64,000 nt of DNA, taken from contig PUFA01000092.1 in assembly GCA_003508835.1 (NCBI GenBank), forward strand, positions 3,162,001 to 3,226,000, read 5' to 3'. The notes under the pieces are model-generated. The model searched no databases, was not told the DNA's origin, and worked only from the letters and a program-made list of their open reading frames with translations. The DNA comes from Eonycteris spelaea. Taxonomy: Eukaryota; Chordata; Mammalia; Chiroptera; Pteropodidae. Below are positions 51,000 to 61,245 of this stretch, one piece after another. A program made the translations under genes and the position numbers. Positions within the stretch are counted from its first letter, which is position 1, and the number at the start of each line of letters is the position of its first letter.

Positions 51000-51145
51000 A
51001 ATTTCATAGCTGGAAGAAGCCTCCAAGAAACTTTATTCTTTTTTTTTTTTTCAACGAAGAAACTAAAATGCAAGAGATGAATTGATTTGCCCATGGTATC
51101 TCAGCTTGTTAGAGGTTGGCTTAGAACCAGAAGCAGTTTCCTAGA
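51000..51145 (-). repeat. MIR-type SINE fragment, antisense
   Basis: 'atttcatagctggaagaagc', then a T-run expansion, then 'aagaaactaaaatgcaagag', 'ttgatttgcccatggtatct', 'cagcttgttagaggttgg' and 'cttagaaccag': the reversed MIR core in order. Confidence 0.6.
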
Positions 51146-51449
51146 CCCTTTCAGTCAGGCTTCAGTGCGATCCAGCCCCAAACTTGGCCCCTCACTGGAA
51201 GAACTGTCTGTAAGGCTGTGACCAAACTGGGAATCAGGTCTCCAGGGTTGCTTCACCTCAATCCCAGTCATTGATGAGAACATGTGCATTTACTGGGACA
51301 GAATCTTTATAAGGTTAGTAAGAATATATAAAGTTTGCAAATGCTTAGCAATGTAAGAATAGGTGTTCTTATTGGTATAAGTTCTCTAAAGTCAGGACTC
51401 TCATTGTATCTCATCTGTCCCTTCATTGTGGCAGATTAAAAAGAGCTGA

Positions 51450-51613
51450 AAATTCTCTGCCATTTCTTCCATCAGAAGGTGAGATCTATTTCTTCCCCAT
51501 AAATCTGAGCTGTGCTGTGACTGCTTTGGCCAAGAGAGTGAGGCAGAAGTAAACTATTGGGCCTCACCTCAGGAGTCCTGAGCCACTTTATAAGAAGTGT
51601 AACTCCCCAGCTA
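51450..51613 (+). repeat. Possible LTR/MaLR-age fragment
   Basis: 'aattctctgccatttcttcc', 'ctgagctgtgctgtgactgc' and 'ccaagagagtgaggcagaag' resemble an old interspersed repeat cut by the adjacent antisense LTR. Weak. Confidence 0.35.
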
Positions 51614-52023
51614 TATGAGTTTACCAAGGCTTCTGTAAAATAGTACCATAAACTGGGTGGCTTAAGGAACAGAAATGTATTGTCTTACCGTTCTGGAGGC
51701 AAGAAGTCCACAATCAAAGGGATGACAGTGTTGGTTCCTTATGACTATGGAGGAGAATCAGTTCCAGGCCTCTCTCCTTGACTTGGAGATGGCCGCCTTC
51801 TCCCTTGTCTCTTTACGTCATCTTCTCTATTTGGGTGTCTCTGTCTAAACTTCCCTTTTCTGAAAGGTCACTTGTCATACTGGATTAGGGCCTACCCTAG
51901 TGACCTCATTTTAACTTGATCACCTCTCTAAAGACCCTATCTCCAAAAAAGGTTACATTCTGAGGTCTGGGGGATAATCGGGTCTTCAATATATGGATTT
52001 AGGGAGACATCAAACTCATAACA
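51614..52023 (-). mobile_element. MLT1-type MaLR LTR, antisense
   Basis: A nearly complete solo LTR read in reverse: 'gagtttaccaaggcttctgt', 'aaactgggtggcttaaggaa', 'gttctggaggcaagaagtcc', 'cttgacttggagatggccgc', 'actggattagggcctaccct', 'acctctctaaagaccctatc' and 'gttacattctgaggtctgg', ending near 'aactcataaca'. ERVL-MaLR LTRs of this type are about 350-450 bases and were active in early placentals. It is in inverted orientation to the same-family LTR at 54757-55136. Confidence 0.75.
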
Positions 52024-52614
52024 CAAAACCCATCACAACAGCGAAGGAGAGCTGTTCTGAAGACAGAGGACCTCGGTGAGCCTCACCTTTCACCATCCTC
52101 ACCAGAAAATCAGGTAGGATGTCAGAAAAGTCATTTTGGACTCTCCAGACCCTTCCAGCAGCCAGTGACAATCACCAGGTGACCCAATCAATATCATGTA
52201 CAGTAGAAGAACTGCACTGAATTCCTGACACACAAAAATCTCTAGGCACAATGAAATCATTGTCGCCTCCTTTATGCCGTGAAGTTTTGATGTATTTTGT
52301 TACGCAATATGTAAATGGAATACTCCTCTGAAATTCACAATAGCATGTAACAGTAAGACTTTTACGTGTGATTATATGGAACTCTGACACTAAATGAACT
52401 AACTTAAAAGCCATTTAGGTCATTTGTGGCTGTGCTATGCATGGCTAATTTCACAGACAGCTAGCTTTGTCTTAAAAAGACTAGTTCGCTAACACAGAAA
52501 CAACTAAAAGGTATTCATTTGATTCTACTCTAATTTGTTGTTTCTACTCTGATATAAAAGTTTGAGTGATAAGTAAATAATGATCATATCTACATCTTAG
52601 GGGCAGAGGAAAAG

Positions 52615-52795
52615 AGACACACCCTGGAGCAGGCACATGGAGACTGGGTCCCACTCTGCCATTAACAAGTGGGGCTACTGTACACAAATTATTTTGTTCT
52701 TTGATTCTTCATTTCCTTGTTATAAAATGAGATGACTAAATAATCTTTTAGGTCCCTTCCAGCATCTTCATTCTAATATGTTGAGCTATTTATCA
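52615..52795 (+). repeat. MIR SINE, sense
   Basis: 'cactctgccattaacaagtg' (for 'ctctgccacttactagctg'), 'ttctttgattcttcatttcc', 'ttataaaatgagatgactaa' and 'taggtcccttccagcatctt' follow the MIR forward order. Confidence 0.75.
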
Positions 52796-52799
52796 CTAT

Positions 52800-54450
52800 T
52801 TCAGGAGGCAGAGAAAATCTGTGGAGATACTACTTTGAGAAAAAAAGGTATTTTCCTGATTCTCAAAACACAACCAAAATATTCATAAGACCAACTCTAT
52901 TGGGAGCTCTATCTGAGTTGCTCAGGGAGTATAAGACTCTAACAGAGTTTAAGCTTTATATTTAAGAAAAAATCCACATATTTAATAATCTAACATACTG
53001 ATACATCATTCTTAAACTATACACTTTGACATCTTCTACTATATTACTCATTTGTGTAACAATGAAAGCTATATGTCTAATTCCAAAAATTACTAAGGAC
53101 TCTTCAGAGATGGGTTTAAGTTGTTATTATAGAACCTATATACTTGGTAGCTAGTCAAGTTAGGCCTCTTTTGATTTAAAAAACAAAACAAAACAAAAAT
53201 CATACTGGCTTAATCATAAATAAATTTCATTAGCTTACATAAAGTCCAAGGGTGGGTTAACTAAAGGTAAAACTAATTTCTGAGGTTCATCACGATCCTG
53301 TCTTCTAGCCTCTCTCTCCTTCTGTGGTTTCATTCTTAGGTTACATGTTGTAGCAGGATGGCTGTAAGGAGCTTCAGGCTTACACCCCTCCAAGTAGAAG
53401 ACAGTAAGAAAAAATGAAGTACCTTCCCTCCAATACTTTAAAAAAAAAGTCTCATTACATCTCATTGTCTTTGATTTCATCAAATGATCATTCCCATACT
53501 ATCACAATAGACCGTAGACAATCCTAGCTAATATTGCTTTTATGAAATTCAAATTGATAAAAATTGAGTTTTTTATGGATAAAGTAGGAGCGGGCAGGGA
53601 TTCTCTATATCAGCCTCCTTTCAAACTAACCTGTAGAAAACTCTAGAATACTTCAAGTAAATCTCTGTTTTCTACACAGCTGCATTACTAGAGTGAAGCA
53701 GATGGATTTGTTTGAATTTCAAGACGCTATTCCTTCTCTTCTCTAAATGCTGACTGACGGACATCACAGGAGAATTCTGTGCTGAATCTGAAAGGAAATG
53801 TGGCTGACAATGATCCTGTAAACACCCTTTATCCAGAGAGTCCTGCTTTGAGATGGGTGGACACTTGCAAAAATTAATAATCTCAGAGCAGGACTCTGGA
53901 TAAAAACTAGATGGAAGAATGCGACTCAGACCTCAGAACAAAGTGCGGCTCTTTTCTCCTCTTGCACTGCAGAGAAGATGAGGGTGTAGGCAGCAAGTGT
54001 AACTTGACTTATTTATTCACTTACTTCTCAAGAAAGACATGGGCACCAGTCAGGTTGGATGCAGAAAGTAAAAGGAAAAATGGGAAGACAAGACAAGAGA
54101 TGCTCTACCAGACGAGAAGGTGCTAGTTTCTCTACTGGTCAATGAGACAGAGTAAGAGAAAATGTGAGTTCTGATTTCTGCCCGCACTACAGTAACTCCA
54201 GCATCTGCTAACCCAGCCAAATGGATGTACTGGATTCAGACAAGTTAAATGAATGAGCTCTACTTCTTTGAGGAAGAATGTATACTGGCGTAGTGAAGGA
54301 GGCAGAAATATACCTGCTCACAGCTTCTTGCATGGGGAGGGAGTAGCAGTAGTCCTCTCCTCAGCAGAAACAGGAAAAATATGAAGAAAAGTTTCCCTGA
54401 GTTTGGCCCCAAGTGGCCTTTGATGAAAGAATGGGTATTTGCTGAAAGGA
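52800..54450. other. Low-copy sequence, nothing recognised
   Basis: No recognised repeat or gene. A minus-strand 82-codon frame (53235-53483) and a plus-strand 71-codon frame (53911-54126) have no domain signature. Confidence 0.5.
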
Positions 54451-54462
54451 GGGTGGATTCCT

Positions 54463-54756
54463 TTCTTGGTTAGTGTTGTAGGCAGACGTATGGCTCCCAA
54501 AAGCTGTACACTCCTTAATACCAGAACCTCTGAATATGTTATATTACATGGCAAAAGGAAAGTAAGGTTGTAAGTGGAATTAAGGCTGCTAATCAGTTTA
54601 CCTTAAAACAGGGAGATTATCCTGGATTATCCAAATGGGCTCTATGTAATCATATAAGCTCTTAGATGCAGAAGAGGAGGACAGAACATGAGATGGAGAG
54701 ATGCAACAGGAGGACTCAACTAAACTATGCTAGGTTTGAATATGGAGGAAGGGGGC
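54463..54756 (+). mobile_element. Outer LTR, 5' part (interrupted)
   Basis: 'taggcagacgtatggctccc', 'aacctctgaatatgttatat', 'tacatggcaaaaggaaagt', 'agggagattatcctggatta', 'tccaaatgggctctatgtaa' and 'tatggaggaaggggg' are the first half of the same LTR family as at 495-962. The element stops where a second LTR begins and resumes at about 55137. Confidence 0.7.
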
Positions 54757-55136
54757 TGTTATGGACTGAACTGTGTCCCCCCCTTAAATTCATAGAAGTC
54801 ATAACTAACCCCCAGTACCACAGAATGTGACTCTATTTGAAGATAGGGACTTTCAAGAGGTAATTAAGTAAAAATTTGGTCCTTAGGGGAGCCCTAATCC
54901 AATATGACTGGTGGCCTTATAAGAAAAGGAGGTTAGGACACAGACACATACAGGGAAGACCATATGAAGGTCATCACGAAGAAGGTCATCTACCAAGCCA
55001 AGAAGAGAGCCTCAGAACGAGTCCATCCTATCAATACCTGTTCTCAGACTTCTATCCTCTAGAACTGTGAGAAAATAAAATTCTGTTATTTAGGCCAGTC
55101 TGATACTTTGTATGGTAGCCCTAGCAAACTAATACA
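54757..55136 (+). mobile_element. Inner MLT1-type MaLR LTR, sense
   Basis: A complete-looking solo LTR of 380 bases with TG...CA-type ends: 'tgttatggactgaactgtgt' at the start, 'accacagaatgtgactctat', 'gccctaatccaatatgactg', 'gtggccttataagaaaagg', 'ctctagaactgtgagaaaat' with an AATAAA-like 'aaaataaaattctg', and 'gtagccctagcaaactaata' at the end. It splits an older LTR. The 5-base flanks (ggggc before, gagtg after) do not match, so the target duplication has decayed or the ends are slightly misplaced. The 64-codon frame inside it is not a gene. Confidence 0.8.
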
Positions 55137-55432
55137 GAGTGATTAGGTAAGGATTATGTAGATTCTAAAGCTGGGAAGAACCCTCAGTTTATAGACAGCA
55201 AGTAAATGCTGTCCTTGCTTCTACAACTGCAAGGACTTGAATTCTGCCAGCCACCTGTGTGACCAGGGAAGGGGTGTCTCTCTGAAGCTGCAAGAAAACA
55301 ATGCCGCTTGTGGACTCCTTGATTTTAGTTCAGCGAGACCCGTATCAGATTTCTGATCCATAGAACTGTGAGATTAATTTGGCTGTTTCGAGCCCCAACA
55401 TCCGTAGAAATCTGTTACAACAGCATGAGAAA
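55137..55432 (+). mobile_element. Outer LTR, 3' part
   Basis: Continues the interrupted element: 'aaagctgggaagaaccctca', 'tacaactgcaaggacttgaa', 'ttctgccagccacctgtgtg', 'ttgattttagttcagcgaga' and 'tccatagaactgtgagatta', ending close to 'tctgttacaacagcatgaga'. Together with 54463-54756 it makes one LTR of about 590 bases. Confidence 0.7.
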
Positions 55433-55439
55433 CAACAGT

Positions 55440-56149
55440 GTATTCATTCACATAAAATGCTTTATGAAGATGTTGATGTAAATGTCCAGCCTGTAGAGAA
55501 TTTTTAGAAGAATTTATTTGAGCCAAACTGATGACACTGCCAGGAAGCAAGATTTTTTAACGGCTCCAGAGAATGATGGTTTCGCAGTTTCTCTTTTTAC
55601 ATTTGGAATTAAGGAGGGAACTTAAAAAAGATGACATGAAGGTATGAGACAACAAGGTCTAGGATAGTTAACAAGAGTATGTGCTCCACTGAGGATGAAT
55701 ACACCTTCTAGGGGTCTGGAAAAGAGGATTGCTTCCAGCATTTCAAAGATGTGTTAACCCAGATACAGAACCATGGACAAGACTGACTTAAAAACCTTTT
55801 ACTAAAGAAGTTATAGGCCTGGGACGTGACTACCCACTATGACCTGCCCAGTTAGGAATTTATGATCAGATCACCCTGTAAAGTTACTTTCAGTCACTGA
55901 ACTAGTACCTACCCACTTTTTCATCCACAAAGAATTCAAAGGTATGAGTCGCAAATCCCCTCAGTCAAACCAAAGAACATCTTAGCTTTAAGGGCGTTGT
56001 CCCTCAGCCATCTCAGCAAAATACAAAATTAGAGATGGGATTAACTCGGAATGATTTGTGGACAAACTTCTTTTCTAATGGAGTGAATCCCTGTGACAGA
56101 CATGGGAGCCCCACAAGGTGCTTGGGAATTTTATATCAGCAAAAAAAAA
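55440..56149. other. Probable decayed repeat, unclassified
   Basis: 'atttatttgagccaaactga', 'tgacactgccaggaagcaag' and 'gctccagagaatgatggttt' recall wording of an old ERV or LINE, but I cannot name it. No coding capacity was found. Confidence 0.35.
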
Positions 56150-56770
56150 ATACTGCCAGCTTGAACTGACAAGGACAGAGCATTAAATGAAAGGAGGCTG
56201 TTGAATCCTCAAAATTCCATGGACAGGAAATAGGCTGATTAATCGATTCAGCTACAAACACAGGGTAGTCCTCATAAAAAAGGAAGAACGGCCTAAGAAG
56301 TGAAGCCATGAGTCCAGAAGGTGGGGCCAGGAACCAGAGAGGATTATTCCCAGGCCTTGATCCTGATGAACTTTATCTGGCTGTACTTGGAAACTGCTTA
56401 GGACTGATGACTTATTTTTTTCTTTCCATTTTCTCCCCTTTTAAACCAAAACATCTCTGTTAGTCTATGCCTGTCCTACCACTGTACTTTGGAAGTAGTT
56501 AACTAGTTTTCTAGTTTCAAAGGTCTACAGATGAAGAGAAATTGTGTCCCAGAATGGATGATACCCAGAGCCTAATTCATAACTCATTTAGATGATTTTA
56601 GGTAGTGGGACTTTAGAACTGATGAGATTTAGGTGCTATTTTGGACTTTGAGTTGATGCTGTAATGGGATGACGCCTTTTGAGGCCTTGGGATGAGGTAA
56701 ATGTGATTTTTGTATATGGGACAGATCCAGAGGGTGGTTTGTGGGTAGAATGACCCTATAATAATGTCTA
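56150..56770 (+). mobile_element. MaLR internal region (MLT1/MST-int like)
   Basis: 'agagaggattattcccagg', 'atgcctgtcctaccactgta', 'ctttggaagtagttaactag', 'tacagatgaagagaaattgt', 'ggactttagaactgatgaga', 'gactttgagttgatgctgta' and 'gaggccttgggatgaggta' follow the 3' portion of the MaLR internal sequence that normally abuts a 3' LTR. No 3' LTR follows, so the element is truncated. MaLR internal regions encode little or nothing intact, and nothing is intact here. Confidence 0.65.
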
Positions 56771-57700
56771 TATATTTTTTGGTATGATGCCCATAGAAAA
56801 CCAATAGCCAGTGATCTACTCCTCCATGAATTAGTGCTAGAATCCCAGAACCTTAGAGCAGGAAGCACCTTAGATGGCATCTAGTTCATGTACATTATTA
56901 TCCAGATGCTGATCCTATGTACAAGGACTAATGACAGATTATTCCATGTGACATAGCTCACTTCTGTCAGAGCCTTAAATAGAATGTTTATCTCTATATA
57001 GAGTAGTTAGAACCATACTACCCTCTATTTTCAGCTCTTTATTATCTACGCTTGGCTCCATTCTCTTCAACCTGGAACACCAGGCACTCTTCAGTCTACA
57101 CTGGCTGTCCTCAGCCCAGTGCCTGGTCAGGCCTGACACCACTTCAATTGTTTGCCCTTCTGTCCAAACTGAGCATCCTATTTCCAATGTAAATATCTTT
57201 TAGCTGGCTGCCCGTTTCTATGGCTTCGATAAAGTGACTCCTACAAAGTCAGCGTTACTTCTTCTGAGGATTTTAGCTATGAACGCACACTAAAAACTTC
57301 CGAAAAATATGTATATTGGGAGAATTTCAGAAACAATCTTAATCTTATCACCCAAAAGAGGCTACTGTTGATCTTTCACAACTTTCTCAGCAAATGGATA
57401 CAGCACCCTTGCTCTTTGCCTCTGGGTTTCCTTAGAGCCTCCTTAAAATAGAGGTGAGTCTTGCAGTTATTTCAGCTGTAATCCACTGTTCTAATATGGA
57501 ACCCGACTGGGTGGCGGTAAGTGTGGAGGAAGGAGGAGTACTCTATGCTCTTACGATCAGATCTTAGTCTGTCAGTGAATCTATGTCCCCAGGCCTTCGC
57601 AAGTGCTTCTCAGCTTCCCTGCCACAACCCTCCTTTATGTGAAGCAAGAAGACTAGACACAGCCAAGGTTGGGTATTTCTTCTCCCTCATGTCAAAGGCT
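56771..57700. other. Low-copy sequence with a MIR-like scrap
   Basis: 'cccagaaccttagagcagga' and 'agcaccttagatggcatcta' at about 56845-56885 recall the end of an old SINE. The rest is unassigned. Open frames of 63-83 codons overlap on one strand and are not convincing. Confidence 0.45.
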
Positions 57701-58260
57701 AGGGAGGGCTAGAGTTGGGTACTTCCCTTCTCTCAGATCAATTAGGTTCTGCTCAAACCCATATTTGTTAGGTTCTCAGAAAATACGTTCTTTGAGTACA
57801 GGCCATTGTTAAGGAGAACATAGCTCTCTGAGCATATTTCAAAAATGGTTATTTTCCCCCTCCACCTGCTAAAAGAATTAAGGGCTTTTTCCCGGATCTT
57901 CACTGAGAACCTGGTAGGGTTTTGGAGGTAAAACTCACAAAAGCATAGGCGTCCCCATAAGACGGTGTCGCCAGAGTTTTTAATTCTCAAGCTGTCCACA
58001 GTGAGCCTCTGACAATTTGCCCGTTACCGTTTAAGTGTTATTTCCAGTACTGGCTCCAATGACCAGCTCCCAGTAAGCTGTGATTCTTGGTATCTGCCTT
58101 TCTCTCCAATTTTGGGAGAAGCAGTTTGCTCTGGGACTACAATTCTCTGAGGAATCTAAGAAGAGTTGTTGACATTCAGTTTACTCAGCCTTTTTCTTGT
58201 TGTGAGGAGGGAGTGATGACTTCCAAGTTCTTTACAGATCAAAGTGAAAACTAGAACTCT
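57700..58260 (-). mobile_element. Ancient L1/HAL1 fragment, antisense
   Basis: 'aggccattgttaaggagaac', 'aaatggttattttccccctc', 'cccggatcttcactgagaac', 'ctggtagggttttggaggta', 'gcccgttaccgtttaagtg' and 'ttcttgttgtgaggagggag' with 'tgatgacttccaagttcttt' match a reversed old LINE-1 region. Sub-family and exact strand are from memory. Confidence 0.5.
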
Positions 58261-58946
58261 CTATATAGTATAAATATTTACTAAAATAAGGTCAAAATGA
58301 AATACTGTTTTTATAAATATTTTTCATGTTGCCAAATATATTCACAACATATATGTTAACATTTGCATAATATGCTCTTATACAGATACACCATAATTTA
58401 CTTAGTCAACTTCCAATGTTAGCACTCCATTTGTTGCCTATTTTGAAGTATTACATTAGGTCTAGAAGTAAAGCAAGCTTATTATGCATCTCTGTGCATA
58501 TCTATGACTTCCTCAGAATATTTTCAAATATTTATATAAAAAATCATATTTAGTGTGTGTGAAGATTTACTGGGGAAAAAAAAACAGGTAGAAGAGATGA
58601 ACCCATATACCCCTCTTTAGACTGTGCACCTAACTTGTTGTTGGTTGGTTCTATTCTATTTCTTCTCACTTCCCCATGTGCCCACTGCCCTCTGGCAAAC
58701 CCAGACCCTGGGGTGGAGCTCAGAAGACCTGTGCCATTTAATGTGCCCTGTGTGGGGATGAGAACTTCTGGGAATAATGTGGAGAATGCTTATTATCTTT
58801 CCCCTTCTACATCCCTCACATCCCCTTCAGTACCAGAAGGAACATGTCCAAGAAACACCCCTGAGAGGAACAGCTCACAGAAACATCAAAATTAACACCA
58901 AAGCTCATAGAAATTCATCGACGCATCAAAATCAGCTGAGTCAGGA

Positions 58947-58988
58947 GTGTGTGTGTGTGTTTGGCGGGGGAGGGGGGGGGAGGGGTGG
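58947..58988. repeat. (GT)n and G-run, quadruplex-prone
   Basis: A short GT repeat (58947-58961) runs into G-tracts: five G (58966-58970), nine G (58972-58980), four G (58982-58985) and GG, separated by single bases. This satisfies an intramolecular G-quadruplex pattern on the + strand. Homopolymer lengths may carry sequencing error. Confidence 0.9.
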
Positions 58989-58989
58989 C

Positions 58990-60044
58990 ATAGCATCGTT
59001 TTCTTTCATGCCTCAGTACATGTTGTGTATGGACTAAAACACTTGCACTTTCATCTTTTGACCAACATTAAGAAAAAGCTGAGCTACACATACTTTGAAA
59101 AGTGGAAAAGTATGACAATTCTATTTTTAAATCAATTTTTTTTCTTTTTGTGTACATTATTTATTTAAGGGTGCTTATTTCTTTAAAAAGCAAAGAATCA
59201 TTTAATATAATCCAAGTCGAATGTCATTTTCATATTTAAGTAAAAATAGAGCACTAAAAATAAAACACTGATTCTAATAACAAAGAATGTGTTTGAAGTC
59301 TTGCTATGTGACAAGAATACAACGTATTTGGACATATATAATTAAATATATAAAGCATTACCCTGTGAAGTTAAGATGAGACAAATGACCTTGAATGCTT
59401 TCAAATGTTATATACATTGATCAGTGTGGCTATAAAAAGAAACATAATTTTCCCAGGATGCAGAAAAAATTTTTCATAATTTTAAATTTGAGAGGAGAAG
59501 GTTGTAAGAGGAACCCTGTGAAGAAGGTAATCTATGCATGAGATGGAAGAGAACTGGGGTTCATGGAGGAAAGTCGTCCTGCCCGGGCTGATGATGATGA
59601 TGATGATGATAATTACTGTAAGAACACAACATAAGACCTACCCTCTTAACAAATTTTTAAGCATATAATTTTGAATATGCATGTGAGAAACCTATAGGTT
59701 TGTGTGCAATGCCAGATCTAATGGCCTTCCTGTTATTTCTAAATGTGAAATTAAGGCTCCACCAGAACCAAGCAGTCATAAAGTGAAAACATATAAGTGA
59801 AAACTTATAGAGTCACACTGAATATAGAAATTTAGCTTTTCTTTGCTCAGCGTATCATTTAGCATTAGGGTGCCAGATTTTGGAAAGTAAATCTGGAAGG
59901 ATTCTATGGTCACTAAGGTGCTCTTCCTATAGAAACCACTTCATCCTCATAAACATCTATGAGAGCCATGCACAGAGATGTGCTTCAAGAGCCAACATTG
60001 CTCTGGATACAATCTTCTTATTTCATGTTAAAACATTTACATTA
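58990..60044. other. Low-copy sequence, nothing recognised
   Basis: AT-rich stretch with a (TGA)7 microsatellite at 59589-59611. No gene or repeat otherwise assigned. Confidence 0.5.
59589..59611. repeat. (TGA)7 microsatellite
   Basis: Seven perfect TGA units plus a partial unit. Confidence 0.95.
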
Positions 60045-60289
60045 ATATCTTTGAGTTTATGGCCATGCCACCCTGAACAAGCCCGATCCTGTCTGATCTT
60101 GGAAGCTAAGCAGGGTCGGGCCTGGTTAGTACTTGGATGGGAGACCACCTAGGAAGAACAAGTGCTGTAGGCATTAAAAACAAAAATTTAAACACAAGGG
60201 ACTGTAAGTTGACAAGGTCCTTGCAATCTGTGAGGTCAGCAAAAGGTTGCCTTGCCTAAAAAAAAAATATATATATATATATCTTTGAG
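60045..60289 (+). mobile_element. 5S-rRNA-derived SINE with target duplication
   Basis: The element lies between two copies of an 11-base direct repeat, atatctttgag (60045-60055 and 60279-60289), the signature of L1-type retroposition. Its head (60055-60175) aligns full-length, without indels, to mammalian 5S rRNA with about 15 substitutions. The pol III internal control region is well kept (aagctaagcagggtc and cttggatgggagacc). An A-rich join (60176-60190) is followed by a roughly 65-base non-5S body with 'gactgtaagttgacaagg', 'tccttgcaatctgtgagg' and 'gcaaaaggttgccttgcc'. It ends in an A then (AT)n tail (60258-60278). The structure fits a SINE3-like 5S-derived SINE such as the fruit-bat MEG family; a one-off chimeric 5S retrocopy is the alternative. 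Confidence 0.8.
60055..60175 (+). pseudogene. 5S rRNA-like head of the retroposon
   Basis: 121 bases co-linear with 5S rRNA, beginning 'gtttatggccatgccaccc' and ending 'gtgctgtaggcatt'. Substitutions concentrate in the 5' 40 bases and at 95-110 (helix IV/V side), so the product would not fold into normal 5S. The box A, intermediate element and box C equivalents are essentially unchanged, as expected of a source promoter in a SINE rather than of a working ribosomal gene. No T4 terminator follows the head, unlike a true 5S gene. Confidence 0.9.
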
Positions 60290-61019
60290 TAGCTTACAGC
60301 TTATTTTAATAATTAATCACCTTTTTATGCTATCTTTCGACACCAAAATTTTTTGTTCTAGAAACCTTTTCATACCCACTCAGCATTAAAACTCATTAAA
60401 AACACACACACACAGTTCTTTCCCCCACCAGGAAATGATAAGTGCTCTCTGAAAGAAAGTCAACTGTCTTCTCTTTGATTCTTCTCAAAGAGCTTCAACA
60501 GGGAATCCTACCCAATGTCAGAGATTAAGTAACACAAGATGTGTATATATGATTTATAACCATCATAACCACCTTGGGTAGAAGATACTATCATCATTCT
60601 AAGGTCACAGCTTCAATGAAGCCAAAACTTTTAGTTATATCTCATTATTCAAACAAGTCAATGCTATAGGAACTGGTATCTTCAGCAATAATCCTCAAAT
60701 CTCTTCTTCAAAAGAAAGGACTCCCCCAAGGTGCCAAATAATTCAAAATATCACAGCCCAAGCTCTTTGGGACTTACTGTATTTAATATGTTGTTCTTCT
60801 CTATTTTCATTCACTAATGTATAGGAGACACCGTTTGTCCCAAGACACAGCTTGACACAAGATATGGAAGAAGTTTGCACTTCTAATTCTTCTTGCTCTG
60901 AAACAGAAAGCCTTCCCCTCCTGTTCTCCACCCTCACCTCATTTTCTCCTGTATGGACTTTGATGCCTTCTTTATCTTACCTTTTCTAAAATGTTATCTT
61001 TTTCTTTTCTCTTCATAGG

Positions 61020-61245
61020 TAATGATAATATAAAAATTGCATTTATGAAGTACTTATTATAGGCTGGTCCTATTTTAAGTTCTCTACATATATTAATATG
61101 TAAATCCTCATAATAACTCTAGAAAGAAGTGTCTTCATTTTATGAAATGGGGGAGCTTCAAGAATAGAGATGGGTGTCACACAGCGTGATGCCCAATGTC
61201 AGTTAACAGTGGCAGGTTCGAAGTCTAGCAGTTTAAGTCCAGTTT
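61020..61245 (-). repeat. MIR SINE, antisense, near full length
   Basis: 'gaagtacttattataggctg', 'aagttctctacatatattaa', 'atcctcataataactctag', 'cttcattttatgaaatgggg' and 'tggcaggttcgaagtctagc' (reversed B box), the reversed MIR in order. Confidence 0.75.

Noticed and set aside
56150..56770. A full MaLR provirus formed with the LTR at 54757
   Set aside because: The remainder of the outer LTR (55137-55432) and unrelated sequence intervene, and no 3' LTR follows the internal region.
60055..60175. Functional 5S rRNA gene
   Set aside because: About 15 substitutions, a non-5S body instead of a T-run terminator, and retroposon target duplications show it is a retroposon head.
61205..61230. tRNA gene suggested by a 'ggttcgaa' B-box-like word
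   Set aside because: It falls exactly where a reversed MIR carries its tRNA-like promoter, and no cloverleaf is present.
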